Shown here: positions 36,929 through 46,044 of the stretch, piece by piece
Position numbering within the stretch: the stretch's first letter is position 1
How the letters are laid out: each line of letters starts with the position of its first letter
Assembly (NCBI RefSeq): GCF_003075415.1
Contig: NZ_QDAH01000003.1
Span: forward strand, 178,494-242,493
Source of the DNA: Microvirga sp. KLBC 81
Lineage (GTDB): Bacteria; Pseudomonadota; Alphaproteobacteria; Rhizobiales; Beijerinckiaceae
DNA length: 64,000 nt
Reading direction: 5' to 3'
The notes under the pieces: generated by a model
Seen by the model: the letters and a program-made list of their open reading frames with translations, nothing else
Database searches by the model: none
What the model was told of the DNA's origin: nothing
Translations under genes and position numbers: made by a program

Positions 36929-37333
36929 ATGGCTTCTCTCGACACGCTTTTCGAAGCGGCCAAGGCGATCCAGGCGAAGGCCTATGCGCCTTACTCCCGC
37001 TTCAAGGTGGGTGCTGCTATCGCCACGCCGGAGGGACAGATCTTCACCGGCTGCAACGTGGAAAACGCGGCCTATCCGGTGGGTTCCTGCGCGGAAGCGG
37101 GCGCCATCTCGGCGATGATTGCGGGCGGCGGACATCGCATCGGTGAAATCGCGGTGATGGGCGAGGGCGAGCATCTCGTCACGCCCTGCGGCGGTTGCCG
37201 CCAGCGCATTCGCGAATTCGCGGCGCCCGATACGAAAATTCATATCGCGGGGCCTGAAGGCATCCGCAAAACTTTTACCCTGGATGAGTTGTTGCCCTTC
37301 TCGTTCGGGCCCGACAACCTGACGGACAGATAA
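36929..37333 (+). CDS. cdd: Cytidine deaminase
   Basis: Converts cytidine and deoxycytidine to uridine and deoxyuridine. The ATG at 36929 lies two bases after the permease stop, with AAGGAG upstream, giving 134 residues. The zinc site is clear: CNVENAAYPVGSCAEAGAIS (Cys of the CAE motif near 53 and the proton-shuttling Glu) and PCGGCRQ near 88. AYAPYSRFKVGAA is the family opening. It is the first enzyme of the salvage block. Confidence 0.96.
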   Translation: MASLDTLFEAAKAIQAKAYAPYSRFKVGAAIATPEGQIFTGCNVENAAYPVGSCAEAGAISAMIAGGGHRIGEIAVMGEGEHLVTPCGGCRQRIREFAAPDTKIHIAGPEGIRKTFTLDELLPFSFGPDNLTDR

Positions 37334-37342
37334 GAGACGATC

Positions 37343-38149
37343 ATGCAGCAGAACGCTCAAGAGGCCGCTGAATTCGTTCGTGCTCGCGGCTTCGATGGCC
37401 CCTTCGACGCCGCCTTCGTGCTCGGCACCGGTCTCGGCACCCTGGTTGACGAGGTGAGTGACGCGGTGAGTCTGGCTTACGTCGGCATTCCGCATTTTCC
37501 GAAGAGCGGCGTATCGGGCCATGCAGGCAAGCTTGTCGCCGGAACATTGGAGGGCAGGCGCGTTCTCCTGTTCCAGGGCCGCGCGCACTACTATGAAACG
37601 GGCGATGCGGGTGCGATGCGCCTTCCTGTGGCTTTCGTGAAGGAGCTCGGCATTCCGGTACTGGTCGCGACCAATGCCGCAGGCTCCGTGCGCGCCTCCA
37701 TCCGCCCCGGCAGCCTCGTCGCCATCAATGATCATCTCAATCTCTCTGGCGCGAACCCGCTCCTGCGCGATCACACGGAAGGCCGTTTCGTCTCGTTGAC
37801 GGATGCTTACGATCCAAGCTTACGCGAGGTTCTGCAGCGCGCCGCGAAGAAGACCGGCATCGATCTGCCGGAGGGCGTTTACGCGTGGCTTTCCGGCCCG
37901 AGCTTCGAGACGCCTGCCGAGATCAAGATGGTGCAGATCCTCGGTGGCGATCTCGTCGGCATGTCCACGGTGCCGGAGGTCATCCTCGCGCGCTATTACG
38001 GCCTGCGGGTTGCCGCGATCTCCGTCGTCACCAACCTCGCCGCCGGGATCGAAGGCGCTTCGCCCTCGCATCAGGAAACCAAGGATACGGCGGCAGAGGC
38101 CTCTGAGAAGTTCAAGCGTCTCATCCGTTCCTTCGTCGCGGAGCTTTAA
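37343..38149 (+). CDS. Purine nucleoside phosphorylase (PNP-I, trimeric type)
   Basis: Phosphorolyses purine nucleosides to base plus (deoxy)ribose-1-phosphate. The 268-residue protein shows AFVLGTGLGTLVDEV near 25, PHFPKSGVSGHAGKLVAGTLEGR near 50, the phosphate-binding QGRAHYYETGD, NAAGSVRASIRPGSLVAINDHLN and the purine-site GPSFETPAEI. The VGMSTVPEVILARYYGLRVAAISVVTNLAAG segment is family-typical. Xanthosine versus inosine/guanosine preference cannot be decided. Confidence 0.93.
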   Translation: MQQNAQEAAEFVRARGFDGPFDAAFVLGTGLGTLVDEVSDAVSLAYVGIPHFPKSGVSGHAGKLVAGTLEGRRVLLFQGRAHYYETGDAGAMRLPVAFVKELGIPVLVATNAAGSVRASIRPGSLVAINDHLNLSGANPLLRDHTEGRFVSLTDAYDPSLREVLQRAAKKTGIDLPEGVYAWLSGPSFETPAEIKMVQILGGDLVGMSTVPEVILARYYGLRVAAISVVTNLAAGIEGASPSHQETKDTAAEASEKFKRLIRSFVAEL

Positions 38150-38152
38150 AAA

Positions 38153-38914
38153 ATGTCCGACGCGCAAATTGCCCAGCGGGCGCTACGCTGCCTCGACCTC
38201 ACCGATCTGACGGACACCTGCACCGATCAGGCTATCGATGCGCTCTGCAAGAAGGCGCTCGATCCCCGCGGTCCTGTCGCCGCTGTCTGCGTGTGGCCCC
38301 AGTTCGTGAAGCGCGCGCAGGAGAACCTGAAAGGTTCGCCTGTCCGCATCGCGACGGTGGTGAACTTCCCCGCCGGCGGCGAGGAAGTGGACCGCGTCAC
38401 GGACGATGTGCAGGAGGCTCTCTCCGATGGCGCGAACGAGATCGACCTCGTGCTGCCTTATGGGGCGGTCCGTCGCGGTGATCTGACGATTGCGACGGAG
38501 ATGGTGGAAGCCGTGCGCGATCTCGTCGATCAGGGGCGGCTTCTCAAGGTCATTCTTGAAACAGGTGAACTGAAGGATGCGCAGCTGATCGAAACGGCGA
38601 GCCGTCTCTCCATCGAAGCCGGGGCCGATTTCATCAAGACCTCGACGGGCAAGACACCTGTTTCCGCGACTCCGGAAGCGGCGGAGATCATGCTCAACAC
38701 GATCAAGGCATCCGGGCGCAATGTGGGACTCAAGCCCTCGGGTGGCATTCGTACGGTTGCCGATGCAAAGATTTATCTCGATATCGCCGACCGCATCATG
38801 GGCCCGGGCTGGGCCACGCCCCGGACCTTCCGCATTGGCGCAAGCAGCGTCTACGACACCCTGGTTGCCGCCATCGAAGGGCGTGCGGGTGATGCGGCCA
38901 CCGGAGCTTACTGA
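38153..38914 (+). CDS. deoC: Deoxyribose-phosphate aldolase
   Basis: Class I aldolase that splits deoxyribose-5-phosphate to acetaldehyde and glyceraldehyde-3-phosphate. The 253-residue protein has LDLTDLTDTCTDQAIDALCKKA near 14, VCVWPQFV, IATVVNFPAGGEEVD, the Schiff-base lysine in DFIKTSTGK near 160, and GLKPSGGIRT. It starts three bases after the PNP stop and ends one base before deoA. Confidence 0.96.
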   Translation: MSDAQIAQRALRCLDLTDLTDTCTDQAIDALCKKALDPRGPVAAVCVWPQFVKRAQENLKGSPVRIATVVNFPAGGEEVDRVTDDVQEALSDGANEIDLVLPYGAVRRGDLTIATEMVEAVRDLVDQGRLLKVILETGELKDAQLIETASRLSIEAGADFIKTSTGKTPVSATPEAAEIMLNTIKASGRNVGLKPSGGIRTVADAKIYLDIADRIMGPGWATPRTFRIGASSVYDTLVAAIEGRAGDAATGAY

Positions 38915-38915
38915 C

Positions 38916-40238
38916 ATGAGCCATCTTCCGCAGGAAATCATCCGTCGAAAGCGCGACGGCGGCACGCTGGATGCTGCCGAGATTGAGAGCTTCATCCAGG
39001 GGCTCACCTCGGGCCACGTCTCCGAAGGTCAGGCGGCCTCCTTCGCCATGGCGATCTTCTTTCGTGGCCTCTCCGTGCCGGAGCGCGTGGCGCTGACGCG
39101 AGCCATGATGAATTCGGGCGAGGTGCTCAAATGGGATCTGCCGGGTCCCGTGCTCGACAAGCACTCCACCGGTGGCGTGGGCGACGCGGTGAGCCTGGCG
39201 CTCGGCCCGGCTGTCGCGGCCTGCGGCGGCTATGTGCCGATGATCTCCGGTCGTGGTCTCGGCCACACGGGCGGCACGCTTGACAAGTTCGATTCCATTC
39301 CGGGCTACGTTACGCAGCCTGACATCGACACCTTCCGTCGTGTCACGCGTGAGGTCGGCTGCGCCATCATCGGCCAGACGGCCGACCTCGCACCGGCCGA
39401 CAAGCGCCTCTATGCCATCCGCGACGTGACGGCGACGGTGGAATCCATCGATCTCATCACCGCATCCATTCTCTCAAAGAAGCTGTCCGCTGGCCTTCAG
39501 GGCCTCGTGATGGACGTGAAGTTCGGCTCCGGCGCGTTCATGGACAACGCGAAGGATGCGCGTGCTCTCGCCGAGAGCCTCGTGCTCGTTGCCAATGGCG
39601 CAGGCCTGCCGACAAGCGCTCTGCTGACCGACATGAACCAGCCTCTTGCTTCGGCTGCCGGCAACGCGGTGGAGATGGCCTATGCGGTCGATTACCTCAC
39701 CGGCCATCGTTGGGAGAAGCGGTTCCACGAGGTGACGGTGGAACTCTCCGCCGAGATGCTGGTGCTCGGCAAGATCGCGACTGATATCAATGAGGCGCGC
39801 GCGAAGGTCGAGAACGCGATTTCCTCCGGCAGGGCGGCTGAGGTGTTCCGGCGCATGGTGACGGCTCTTGGCGGCCCTGCCGATTTCCTGGAGAATCACG
39901 GGAAGCATCTGCAGGCAGCACCTGTGGTCCGCCCCATCCATGCGGAGCGTTCCGGCATCGTGCAGAGCATCGCCACGCGCGATGTGGGCGTTGCGGTTGT
40001 CGCGCTCGGAGGCGGGCGCACGCGTCCGCAGGATCCGATCGACCACGCGGTCGGCCTGATCCAACTTGCCGAGATCGGTGAGACGGTCGATGCCGATCGC
40101 CCGCTCGCCATCGTGCATGCGCGCAGCGAAGAAGCCGCCAAGGTGGCCGAACGCATGGTGCGCGCGGCCTACAGAGTCGGGGATGCGAAAGCTGAACCTG
40201 GAGCGCTGATTCTCGAACGCATTGGAGAAAAATCGTGA
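38916..40238 (+). CDS. deoA: Thymidine phosphorylase
   Basis: Phosphorolyses thymidine and deoxyuridine to base plus deoxyribose-1-phosphate. The frame is open from 38721 inside deoC, but the ATG at 38916 right after the deoC stop gives 440 residues, the E. coli length. Motifs: DKHSTGGVGDAVSLALGPAVAACG near 83, MISGRGLGHTGGTLDKFDSIPG near 109, KKLSAGLQGLVMDVKFGSGAFM near 188. The last four bases overlap the ghrA GTG. Confidence 0.96.
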   Translation: MSHLPQEIIRRKRDGGTLDAAEIESFIQGLTSGHVSEGQAASFAMAIFFRGLSVPERVALTRAMMNSGEVLKWDLPGPVLDKHSTGGVGDAVSLALGPAVAACGGYVPMISGRGLGHTGGTLDKFDSIPGYVTQPDIDTFRRVTREVGCAIIGQTADLAPADKRLYAIRDVTATVESIDLITASILSKKLSAGLQGLVMDVKFGSGAFMDNAKDARALAESLVLVANGAGLPTSALLTDMNQPLASAAGNAVEMAYAVDYLTGHRWEKRFHEVTVELSAEMLVLGKIATDINEARAKVENAISSGRAAEVFRRMVTALGGPADFLENHGKHLQAAPVVRPIHAERSGIVQSIATRDVGVAVVALGGGRTRPQDPIDHAVGLIQLAEIGETVDADRPLAIVHARSEEAAKVAERMVRAAYRVGDAKAEPGALILERIGEKS

Positions 40239-41176
40239 GCCTGCTCGTCGCCGTCACGTGGGAAACGCAGCCCTGGGTCGAACGCTTCACGCGCCATCTG
40301 CCCGGTCGCGAGATCGTGGTGCTGGGCGAGGAGTTCGACAGAAGCAAGATCCGCTATGTGGCAACCTGGGGACCGAGGCCGGGAAGCCTGGATGACCTGC
40401 CGAATTTGAAGGCGATCTTCTCTCTCGGCGCCGGCGTCGATCATCTGATGGGCTATCCCGATCTTCCGAACGCGCCGGTCGTGCGTGTGGCGCAGGACGA
40501 TCTCACCCATCGCATGAGCGAATATATGGTCATGCACTGCCTCATGTATCTGCGCGATCATGCGCGCTTTGCCGAGGCGCAACGCGCCAGGCGCTGGGAG
40601 CAGGATCGCTCGCCGCCGATTGCAGCGGATGTGCGCGTCGGTATCATGGGCTTCGGCGTGCTCGGGCAGGATGCAGCGTTGAAGCTCAGGATGATGGGCT
40701 TCGACGTGGCGGGTTGGAGCCGCACGCCGAAGACAGTCGAGGGGTTCAAGGTTTACTCGGGCGAGAATGGGCTTGATGAATTTCTTGCACGCACGGACAT
40801 TCTGGTGAGCCTTATCCCGCTCACGCCCGATACGCGAGGCATTCTCAATCGCAGCCTGTTCCAGAAGCTCGCGCAGGATGGAAGGCTCGGCGGTCCCGTT
40901 TTGATCAATGCAGGACGTGGTGGCTTGCAGGTGGAAGCGGATATCCTGAGCTGTCTTGAAGACGGAACGTTGAAAGCAGCAACCCTCGATGTGTTCGAAA
41001 AGGAGCCGCTGCCGGAGGATTCACCGCTCTGGACGCATCCGCGCGTCACGATCACGCCGCATAATGCTGCTGTGAGCGAGCCCGAAGCGACAGCGCGCTA
41101 CATCGCAAGCCAAATCCTGCGCCACGAGGCAGGAGAGCCGTTCGAGAACGTCGTTGATCGGGCGCGGGGGTATTGA
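40235..41176 (+). CDS. ghrA: Glyoxylate/hydroxypyruvate reductase A family protein
   Basis: NAD(P)H-dependent 2-hydroxyacid dehydrogenase, 313 residues, GTG start overlapping the deoA stop. The Rossmann motif is MGFGVLGQDAALKLRMMGFDVAGWSR near 142. Catalytic residues sit in LINAGRGGLQVEADIL (Arg), EKEPLPEDSPLW (Glu) and WTHPRVTITPHNAA (His). Early SLGAGVDHLMGYPDLPNAPVVRV is GhrA-like. The natural substrate in a nucleoside operon is unclear; it may reduce a carbonyl by-product. Confidence 0.88.
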   Translation: MSLLVAVTWETQPWVERFTRHLPGREIVVLGEEFDRSKIRYVATWGPRPGSLDDLPNLKAIFSLGAGVDHLMGYPDLPNAPVVRVAQDDLTHRMSEYMVMHCLMYLRDHARFAEAQRARRWEQDRSPPIAADVRVGIMGFGVLGQDAALKLRMMGFDVAGWSRTPKTVEGFKVYSGENGLDEFLARTDILVSLIPLTPDTRGILNRSLFQKLAQDGRLGGPVLINAGRGGLQVEADILSCLEDGTLKAATLDVFEKEPLPEDSPLWTHPRVTITPHNAAVSEPEATARYIASQILRHEAGEPFENVVDRARGY

Positions 41177-41190
41177 GGACATGGGGTATT

Positions 41191-41288
41191 AGAGCATTTT
41201 TCGGCGAAGTGGATCCGGTTCGCCGTCAAAATATGCAGCCTGAAAAAGACGAGAGCTGATTCCAGGCCAATGGAAGCGGCTCTAGAGC
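41191..41288. repeat. Rhizobiales intergenic repeat with CGGCGAA hairpin
   Basis: AGAGCATTTTT (41191-41201) leads into the hairpin CGGCGAA (41202-41208)/TTCGCCG (41219-41225). The element ends with the palindrome GCTCTAGAGC (41279-41288), which supplies the TAG stop of the TSUP gene. This type of element is common in Rhizobiales gaps. Confidence 0.75.
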
Positions 41289-42049
41289 ACCCCATAGCCG
41301 TGCAGGCCATCCCACAGCAGCTTGAGTGCTGTCACGGCGAGAAGGGCGTAACAGAGGCGGTAGAGCTGCCTCTGGTCCAGGCGCGCATGTAAGGTATATC
41401 CGGCCCATACACCCAGAGGAATGAGGGGCAGGCACAATCCCATCAATGTCCAAAGCTCGGTGCTGGGTTTTGCAAGCGCGAGCCAGGGCAGAACCTTCAT
41501 CAGATTGCCTGCTGCAAAGAAGCTGCTGCTCGTTCCGGCATAGACTGCTTTGGGGAGCCCGAGCGGCAGAAGATACATCGCAACCGGCGGTCCGCCGGAA
41601 TGGGCCATCATGGATGAAACGCCCGATGCCGTTCCTGCAATGACTGCTTTGATCTTCGACCGCGGTCGCTGCACGATCCTGCCGCCGCCACGAAACCATA
41701 GGCCTGTGAAGGCCAGAGTGATCGTGGCGATGATGATTGCCACCGTGCTGCGGTCGATCACCTTCAACAACAGGAAACCGATGGCCGTGCCGCAGGCAAG
41801 GCCGGGGAGAAGCAGGCCTAAGTCGATCTTCGACCACGTGCTCGGCCGCCAGTAATAGAGCGCTGCCATATCCATCAGCACGAAGAGAGGCGCGAGCACT
41901 GCTCCGGCGCTGATCGGGTCCATCACCAGCGACAGAACGGGGATTCCGACAATGGCGAGCCCGCCGCCGAAGGCGCCCTTCATGAAGGCGATGAGAAAAA
42001 CTCCGAATCCTGCCACGAGCAGAACGGACAGGTCGGGCAGATAGCTCAT
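41282..42049 (-). CDS. TSUP family transporter (TauE/SafE, UPF0721)
   Basis: Membrane protein of 255 residues with seven to eight hydrophobic spans. LVAGFGVFLIAFMKGAFGGGLAIVGIPVLS near 11-40 and the second-half repeat IAGTASGVSSMMAHSGGPPVAMYLLPL near 136 are the two TSUP half-motifs. Family members export sulfite or organosulfonates or carry other anions; the substrate here is not known. The stop codon is inside an intergenic repeat. The start lies six bases after the NlpC/P60 stop. Confidence 0.87.
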   Translation of the reverse strand: MSYLPDLSVLLVAGFGVFLIAFMKGAFGGGLAIVGIPVLSLVMDPISAGAVLAPLFVLMDMAALYYWRPSTWSKIDLGLLLPGLACGTAIGFLLLKVIDRSTVAIIIATITLAFTGLWFRGGGRIVQRPRSKIKAVIAGTASGVSSMMAHSGGPPVAMYLLPLGLPKAVYAGTSSSFFAAGNLMKVLPWLALAKPSTELWTLMGLCLPLIPLGVWAGYTLHARLDQRQLYRLCYALLAVTALKLLWDGLHGYGVL

Positions 42050-42055
42050 CGGAGA

Positions 42056-42904
42056 CTACAGACGCTTGATCGAGCTGATCGGACCGTAGCTCGTCCGGCG
42101 GATGCGCTCCTCCGCGACAGACAGTGGTTCGATCATCACAGTCATGCTGTGGCCGGTGGCGTGGATGAAGTTCGTCTCATCCATCATCAGGCCTACATGG
42201 CCCTTCCAGAACACGAGGTCGCCGCGCTCGAGGCCGCCGAGGCCCGGCTTCACGTCGATGGCTGTGCCGAGCTCTCTTTCCTGCATGTCGGTGTCACGCG
42301 GCGCCCTGATGCCTGCGGCAGTCAGCACGGTCTGCGTGAGACCGGAGCAGTCGATCCCGAGGCTTGTCTTGCCGCCCCAGAGATAAGGCGTGTGCAGGAA
42401 GCGCTCGGCCACGCTCACATAGTCAACCTCACGCGCATCGACAGCGGCGAGGTGCGCAGCATAGACCCAACCGCCATCGGCAAGCTGTGCATAATCGCCT
42501 TGCGTGCCCACGACGGCAACCTTCGCGTTCATGGTCAGGAGGTCGGCGTGCGGCAGCTTCAGGTTCGGGCCCGGATAGATGAAGGTGCGAATGGCCGCGA
42601 CCTTGTGCGTCGCCTGCGGCCCCGGCTCGCCAAGCACGACGCTCGGCAGATACCCCACATAGCCGTCGTCGTGCAGTTGCACCCAGGCCCAGCCCTCATG
42701 CTCGTCGTAAATGGTGACGGCTTCTCCGAAGATCGCCTGCGTGTCGACGGGTGCTTCCCGCGAGGGATGGCGATGAAGAGGGGCGAAGGAGGCGACAACG
42801 CGCCTGACCGTCCCCGTCGTGAAGCGCTCGGCCTCGACCTGCCCGCGCAGCTTCTCGTCGGCCAGATCGGCGCGGAAGGGGGTGATGCGGCGGTCGAAAC
42901 TCAT
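42056..42904 (-). CDS. NlpC/P60 (C40) peptidase with N-terminal SH3-like domains
   Basis: Cell-wall-peptide endopeptidase resembling YkfC/dipeptidyl-peptidase VI. The open frame extends to 42973 through a palindromic repeat, but ATG 42904 has AAGGAG upstream and gives 282 residues. Two SH3-like segments (PLHRHPSREAPVDTQAIFGEAV and the region 95-160) precede the C40 domain. Catalytic Cys is in YLWGGKTSLGIDCSGLTQTVL near 195, His in GDLVFWKGHVGLMMDE near 244 and the third residue in NFIHATGHS. No signal peptide, so it probably acts on recycled murein peptides in the cytoplasm. Confidence 0.9.
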   Translation of the reverse strand: MSFDRRITPFRADLADEKLRGQVEAERFTTGTVRRVVASFAPLHRHPSREAPVDTQAIFGEAVTIYDEHEGWAWVQLHDDGYVGYLPSVVLGEPGPQATHKVAAIRTFIYPGPNLKLPHADLLTMNAKVAVVGTQGDYAQLADGGWVYAAHLAAVDAREVDYVSVAERFLHTPYLWGGKTSLGIDCSGLTQTVLTAAGIRAPRDTDMQERELGTAIDVKPGLGGLERGDLVFWKGHVGLMMDETNFIHATGHSMTVMIEPLSVAEERIRRTSYGPISSIKRL

Positions 42905-42943
42905 CGAGGCAACTCCTTGGCACAGGCGGTGATAGTGTCTCCT

Positions 42944-42986
42944 AGAGCATCGGACGTGAAAAGTGGATTCCACTTTTCACGTCCGA
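42944..42986. repeat. Rhizobiales palindromic repeat, family A, copy 2
   Basis: AGAGCATCGG opens the element. TCGGACGTGAAAAGTGG (42950-42966) is mirrored exactly by CCACTTTTCACGTCCGA (42970-42986), 17 pairs with a three-base loop. It lies between the M17 stop and the C40 start and may limit read-through. Confidence 0.88.
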
Positions 42987-43007
42987 AGGCGCAACCAAGG
43001 CCTGGCT

Positions 43008-44390
43008 TCAGGAAGCGTAGCGCTTTTTCAGGAGGGCATACATCAGGCGCGCCGCCTGGACCTCGCCGCCTTCAGGGCGGGCAGGGCGGGTGGAGTTGTT
43101 CCAGGCGAAAATGTCGAAATGCACATGCGCCCTGGCGTCGGACACGAAACGACGCAGGAACAGGGCGGCGGTGATGGAGCCGCCCATCGGCCCACCCGTG
43201 TTGTTCATGTCGGCGTATTTCGAATCGAGCTGGCTCATATAAGGCGACCACAGCGGCATGCGCCACACGGGATCGTTCACTTCCATGCCGGTGCGGGTGA
43301 TCTCGGCGGCGAGATCCTCGTCATCCGTGTAGAACGGAGGAAGCTCGGGGCCGAGCGCCACGCGGGCCGCCCCCGTGAGCGTCGCGAAATCAATGATGAG
43401 ATCCGGCTTCTCCTCATCCGCCAGCGCCAGCGCATCAGCGAGAATGAGGCGGCCTTCTGCGTCCGTATTGCCGATTTCCACCGTGATGCCCTTGCGGCTG
43501 CCCAGAATGTCGCCGGGGCGGAAGGCGTTGCTCGAGATCGAGTTCTCGACGGCGGGAATGAGCACGCGCAGACGCACAGGAAGCTCCGCGCCCAGGATCA
43601 TGTCGGCGAGCGCGAGCGCTGCCGCAGCACCGCCCATGTCCTTGCGCATCAGCAGCATGGAGGAAGATGGCTTGATGTCGAGGCCGCCGGTGTCAAAGGC
43701 GACACCTTTGCCGACAAGCGTGATGCGCGGTGCATTCGCATTGCCCCAGGTGAAGTCGATGAGGCGCGGCGGAGTCGCGGAAGCGCGGCCGACCGCATGG
43801 ATCATCGGAAAGTTCTGCTTCAGCAGATCATCTCCGATGATGCTGGTGAACTCTGCACCATGTGTCTCTGCAATCCGGCGCGCGGCGGCCTCGATGCCGT
43901 CGGGTCCGAGATCGCTCGTCGGCGTGTTGACGAGATCGCGGCTGCGGCAGACTGCATTGGCGATGCGCGTGATCTCATCCGCATCGACGCCCTTCGGCAC
44001 GACGAGGCGAACGGATCTGTCGTTGCGCTTGCGATAGCGGGTGAAGCTGTAGGAACCCAGGATCCATGCTAGCGTGGCAAGCGCTGCATCCGGTGCGTCG
44101 GTCTCGAAACGATAGAGGCCATCCGGCAAAATCGTCGGCAGCTTTCCGACGGCGAAAAGATCGCGTTGCTTAGCGTCGTCATTGGCAAGGCCGAAGGCCA
44201 CGCCGAACAGGTTACCGTCCGTATCCGGCAGCAAACAATGGCCTCCGGCCTTTCCTTCAAACCCCTGAGCCTTCGCAAAGCCTTGCGCCACCTTCGGCAG
44301 TTGCGAGAAAACGGTGCTCCATGTGCTCTCTGTCACGAGCCAGATCGGAAGCGAGTTCTCAGTGGACGTGGCGAGAAGGGGATGGAGCAT
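43008..44390 (-). CDS. Leucyl aminopeptidase family protein (M17)
   Basis: Two-metal cytosolic aminopeptidase, 460 residues. The catalytic C-terminal half has LVGKGVAFDTGGLDIKPSSSMLLMRKDMGGAAA near 228-261 (Lys and Asp metal ligands), and the family signature NTDAEGRLILADALALA near 309. The N-terminal domain is short and divergent, as in the PepB-like alphaproteobacterial group. It sits between dgoK (29-base gap) and the NlpC/P60 gene, suggesting joint degradation of cell-wall peptides. Confidence 0.92.
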   Translation of the reverse strand: MLHPLLATSTENSLPIWLVTESTWSTVFSQLPKVAQGFAKAQGFEGKAGGHCLLPDTDGNLFGVAFGLANDDAKQRDLFAVGKLPTILPDGLYRFETDAPDAALATLAWILGSYSFTRYRKRNDRSVRLVVPKGVDADEITRIANAVCRSRDLVNTPTSDLGPDGIEAAARRIAETHGAEFTSIIGDDLLKQNFPMIHAVGRASATPPRLIDFTWGNANAPRITLVGKGVAFDTGGLDIKPSSSMLLMRKDMGGAAAALALADMILGAELPVRLRVLIPAVENSISSNAFRPGDILGSRKGITVEIGNTDAEGRLILADALALADEEKPDLIIDFATLTGAARVALGPELPPFYTDDEDLAAEITRTGMEVNDPVWRMPLWSPYMSQLDSKYADMNNTGGPMGGSITAALFLRRFVSDARAHVHFDIFAWNNSTRPARPEGGEVQAARLMYALLKKRYAS

Positions 44391-44419
44391 GAGTTTTGAC
44401 CTGAGTGGGAGTTGAGCGT

Positions 44420-45331
44420 TCAGCTCTGAGAATGCTGGCGCAGGATCCGCGCCAGACCGGCAAGCAGCGCTTGCTTGGGATTCTTCAGTTCCGTCTTGAT
44501 GCCGTGGCGTGCGAGCGCGTGCGCATAAAGATCCGCGCGGGCTTGATCGGCGAGAATCGTGACGGAGGCAGGACGTCCGAATTGCGCAAGCGCGCCGTTG
44601 ATCTCATCGCCTGTGAGGAGGCCGGAGAGATAAGGCGTCAGCAGATTGCTCGCCATGCGCCCCGATACCACCGCGGCTCGCGCGCCGAAGAGCAGATGGA
44701 GCAGGCCCACGCGCGCTGCGCCATCAGCGCCGCTGTTGCGCTCTGCTGCATCGAGGCCCATGTCGAAGCCCTTTTGATCCGAAGGCTCCGTGGCGGCGCG
44801 TCCGATCATGGAATGCTCGCGCAGCAGCGCATACATCTCTCCTGTCAGGTAAGTGGCGAAGCGCTCGATGCGCCCGTCGCGCATCAGGATCCATTTGGGG
44901 TGCGTGCCGGCCGAGCAGACGAGACCGTTTTCGACGCCCGCGCCCAGCACCAGTGTTTCCTCGCCGCGCATCACGTCGGCGGCACCTGGAGCAGGTTCGC
45001 AGAAGAGGCCAGGGATGATGTGGGCCTTGCGGCCATTGACGAGATCAACCGGCATCAACGCCTGCGCGATCTCGGCCGGGCCCGCAGGGCAGGAGGCATA
45101 GGGTGCCTCCACCCAGCCTTCGCGGCTGCCGACCATGCCGACGAGCAGCACGGGTGCATTTGGTTCCGCATCGAGCCAATGCCCGCAACGTTTCAAGAAG
45201 ATGTCGCGGTGCTGGCCCTTTTGCAGGGCGGAAACGCCCTCATCCGACGAGACCTGATCGAGAATGGTTTCATGCTCGATCAGATAGCCACGAAAGCGGG
45301 TCGTTCCCCAGTCGGCGACAATGAAGCGCAA
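44420..45331 (-). CDS. dgoK: 2-dehydro-3-deoxygalactonokinase
   Basis: Phosphorylates 2-keto-3-deoxygalactonate in the De Ley-Doudoroff pathway. The 303-residue DgoK-family protein starts at TTG 45331 with AAGG seven bases upstream. ADWGTTRFRGYLI near 6 is the phosphate-1 motif, followed by LVGMVGSREGWVEAPYASCPA, DVMRGEETLVLGA and CSAGTHPKWI near 140. The usual partner dgoA aldolase is not in the window. It lies 48 bases after upp in the same direction; the metabolic link is obscure. Confidence 0.87.
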   Translation of the reverse strand: MRFIVADWGTTRFRGYLIEHETILDQVSSDEGVSALQKGQHRDIFLKRCGHWLDAEPNAPVLLVGMVGSREGWVEAPYASCPAGPAEIAQALMPVDLVNGRKAHIIPGLFCEPAPGAADVMRGEETLVLGAGVENGLVCSAGTHPKWILMRDGRIERFATYLTGEMYALLREHSMIGRAATEPSDQKGFDMGLDAAERNSGADGAARVGLLHLLFGARAAVVSGRMASNLLTPYLSGLLTGDEINGALAQFGRPASVTILADQARADLYAHALARHGIKTELKNPKQALLAGLARILRQHSQS

Positions 45332-45379
45332 GGCCTTGAATCCTGTTTCGCAGAGTCACAGCGCTAACAGCGCTAGCTT

Positions 45380-46009
45380 CTAGCGCGTTCCATACATACG
45401 GTCGCCGGCGTCACCCAGACCCGGCACGATATAGCCGTGGTCGTTGAGCTTCTCATCGACGGCCGCTGTCCAGATATGCACATCGGGATGAGCGCTGCGC
45501 AGGCGTTCGATGCCCTCAGGCGCCGCGAGCAGGCAGACAAAGCGAAGGTCCTTCGCGCCGCGCTCCTTCAGGCGCTCGATGGCGGCCACGGCCGAGTTGG
45601 CGGTGGCGAGCATCGGATCGAGCACCAGCACCATGCGGTCGGCGAGGTCGGACGGGGCCTTGAAGTAATATTCCACCGCCTGGAGCGATTCCGGATCGCG
45701 ATAGAGGCCGATATGGGCCACGCGGGCGGCGGGAACAAGGGTGAGCATGCCGTCAAGAAAGCCGACACCCGCGCGCAGGATGGGAGCGAAGACCAGCTTC
45801 TTGCCGGCGATCTGCACGCCTTCCATCGTGGTCAGCGGCGTCTCGATCTCGATCCGTTCCATGGGCAGGTTGCGGGTGACCTCGTAGCAGAGGAGCATGC
45901 CGATTTCGTTGAGGAGCTGGCGGAAGCCTTTTGTCGAGCGCTGCTTGTCCCGCATCAGGGTCAGCTTGTGCTGAACCAGCGGATGATCGACCACCGTCAC
46001 GCCTTCCAT
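45380..46009 (-). CDS. upp: Uracil phosphoribosyltransferase
   Basis: Makes UMP from uracil and PRPP. The frame extends to 46048, but ATG 46009 has a strong AGGAAGGAAAG upstream and gives 209 residues beginning [21 protein letters not shown], matching E. coli Upp in length. PRPP loop [20 protein letters not shown] deviates from the common ATGGS by having ATANS. The uracil-binding end [16 protein letters not shown] is intact. The gene lies directly after URC4-like and URC1-like genes, so it may be the URC6-type enzyme of uracil catabolism rather than only salvage. Confidence 0.95.
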   Translation of the reverse strand: MEGVTVVDHPLVQHKLTLMRDKQRSTKGFRQLLNEIGMLLCYEVTRNLPMERIEIETPLTTMEGVQIAGKKLVFAPILRAGVGFLDGMLTLVPAARVAHIGLYRDPESLQAVEYYFKAPSDLADRMVLVLDPMLATANSAVAAIERLKERGAKDLRFVCLLAAPEGIERLRSAHPDVHIWTAAVDEKLNDHGYIVPGLGDAGDRMYGTR

Positions 46010-46044
46010 GCTCTTTCCTTCCTTGGTCGTCGTATGCTGATTCA

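Noticed and set aside
42905..42973. 23-residue N-terminal extension of the NlpC/P60 protein
   Set aside because: It is encoded by a family A palindrome, and the ATG at 42904 has an excellent AAGGAG site.
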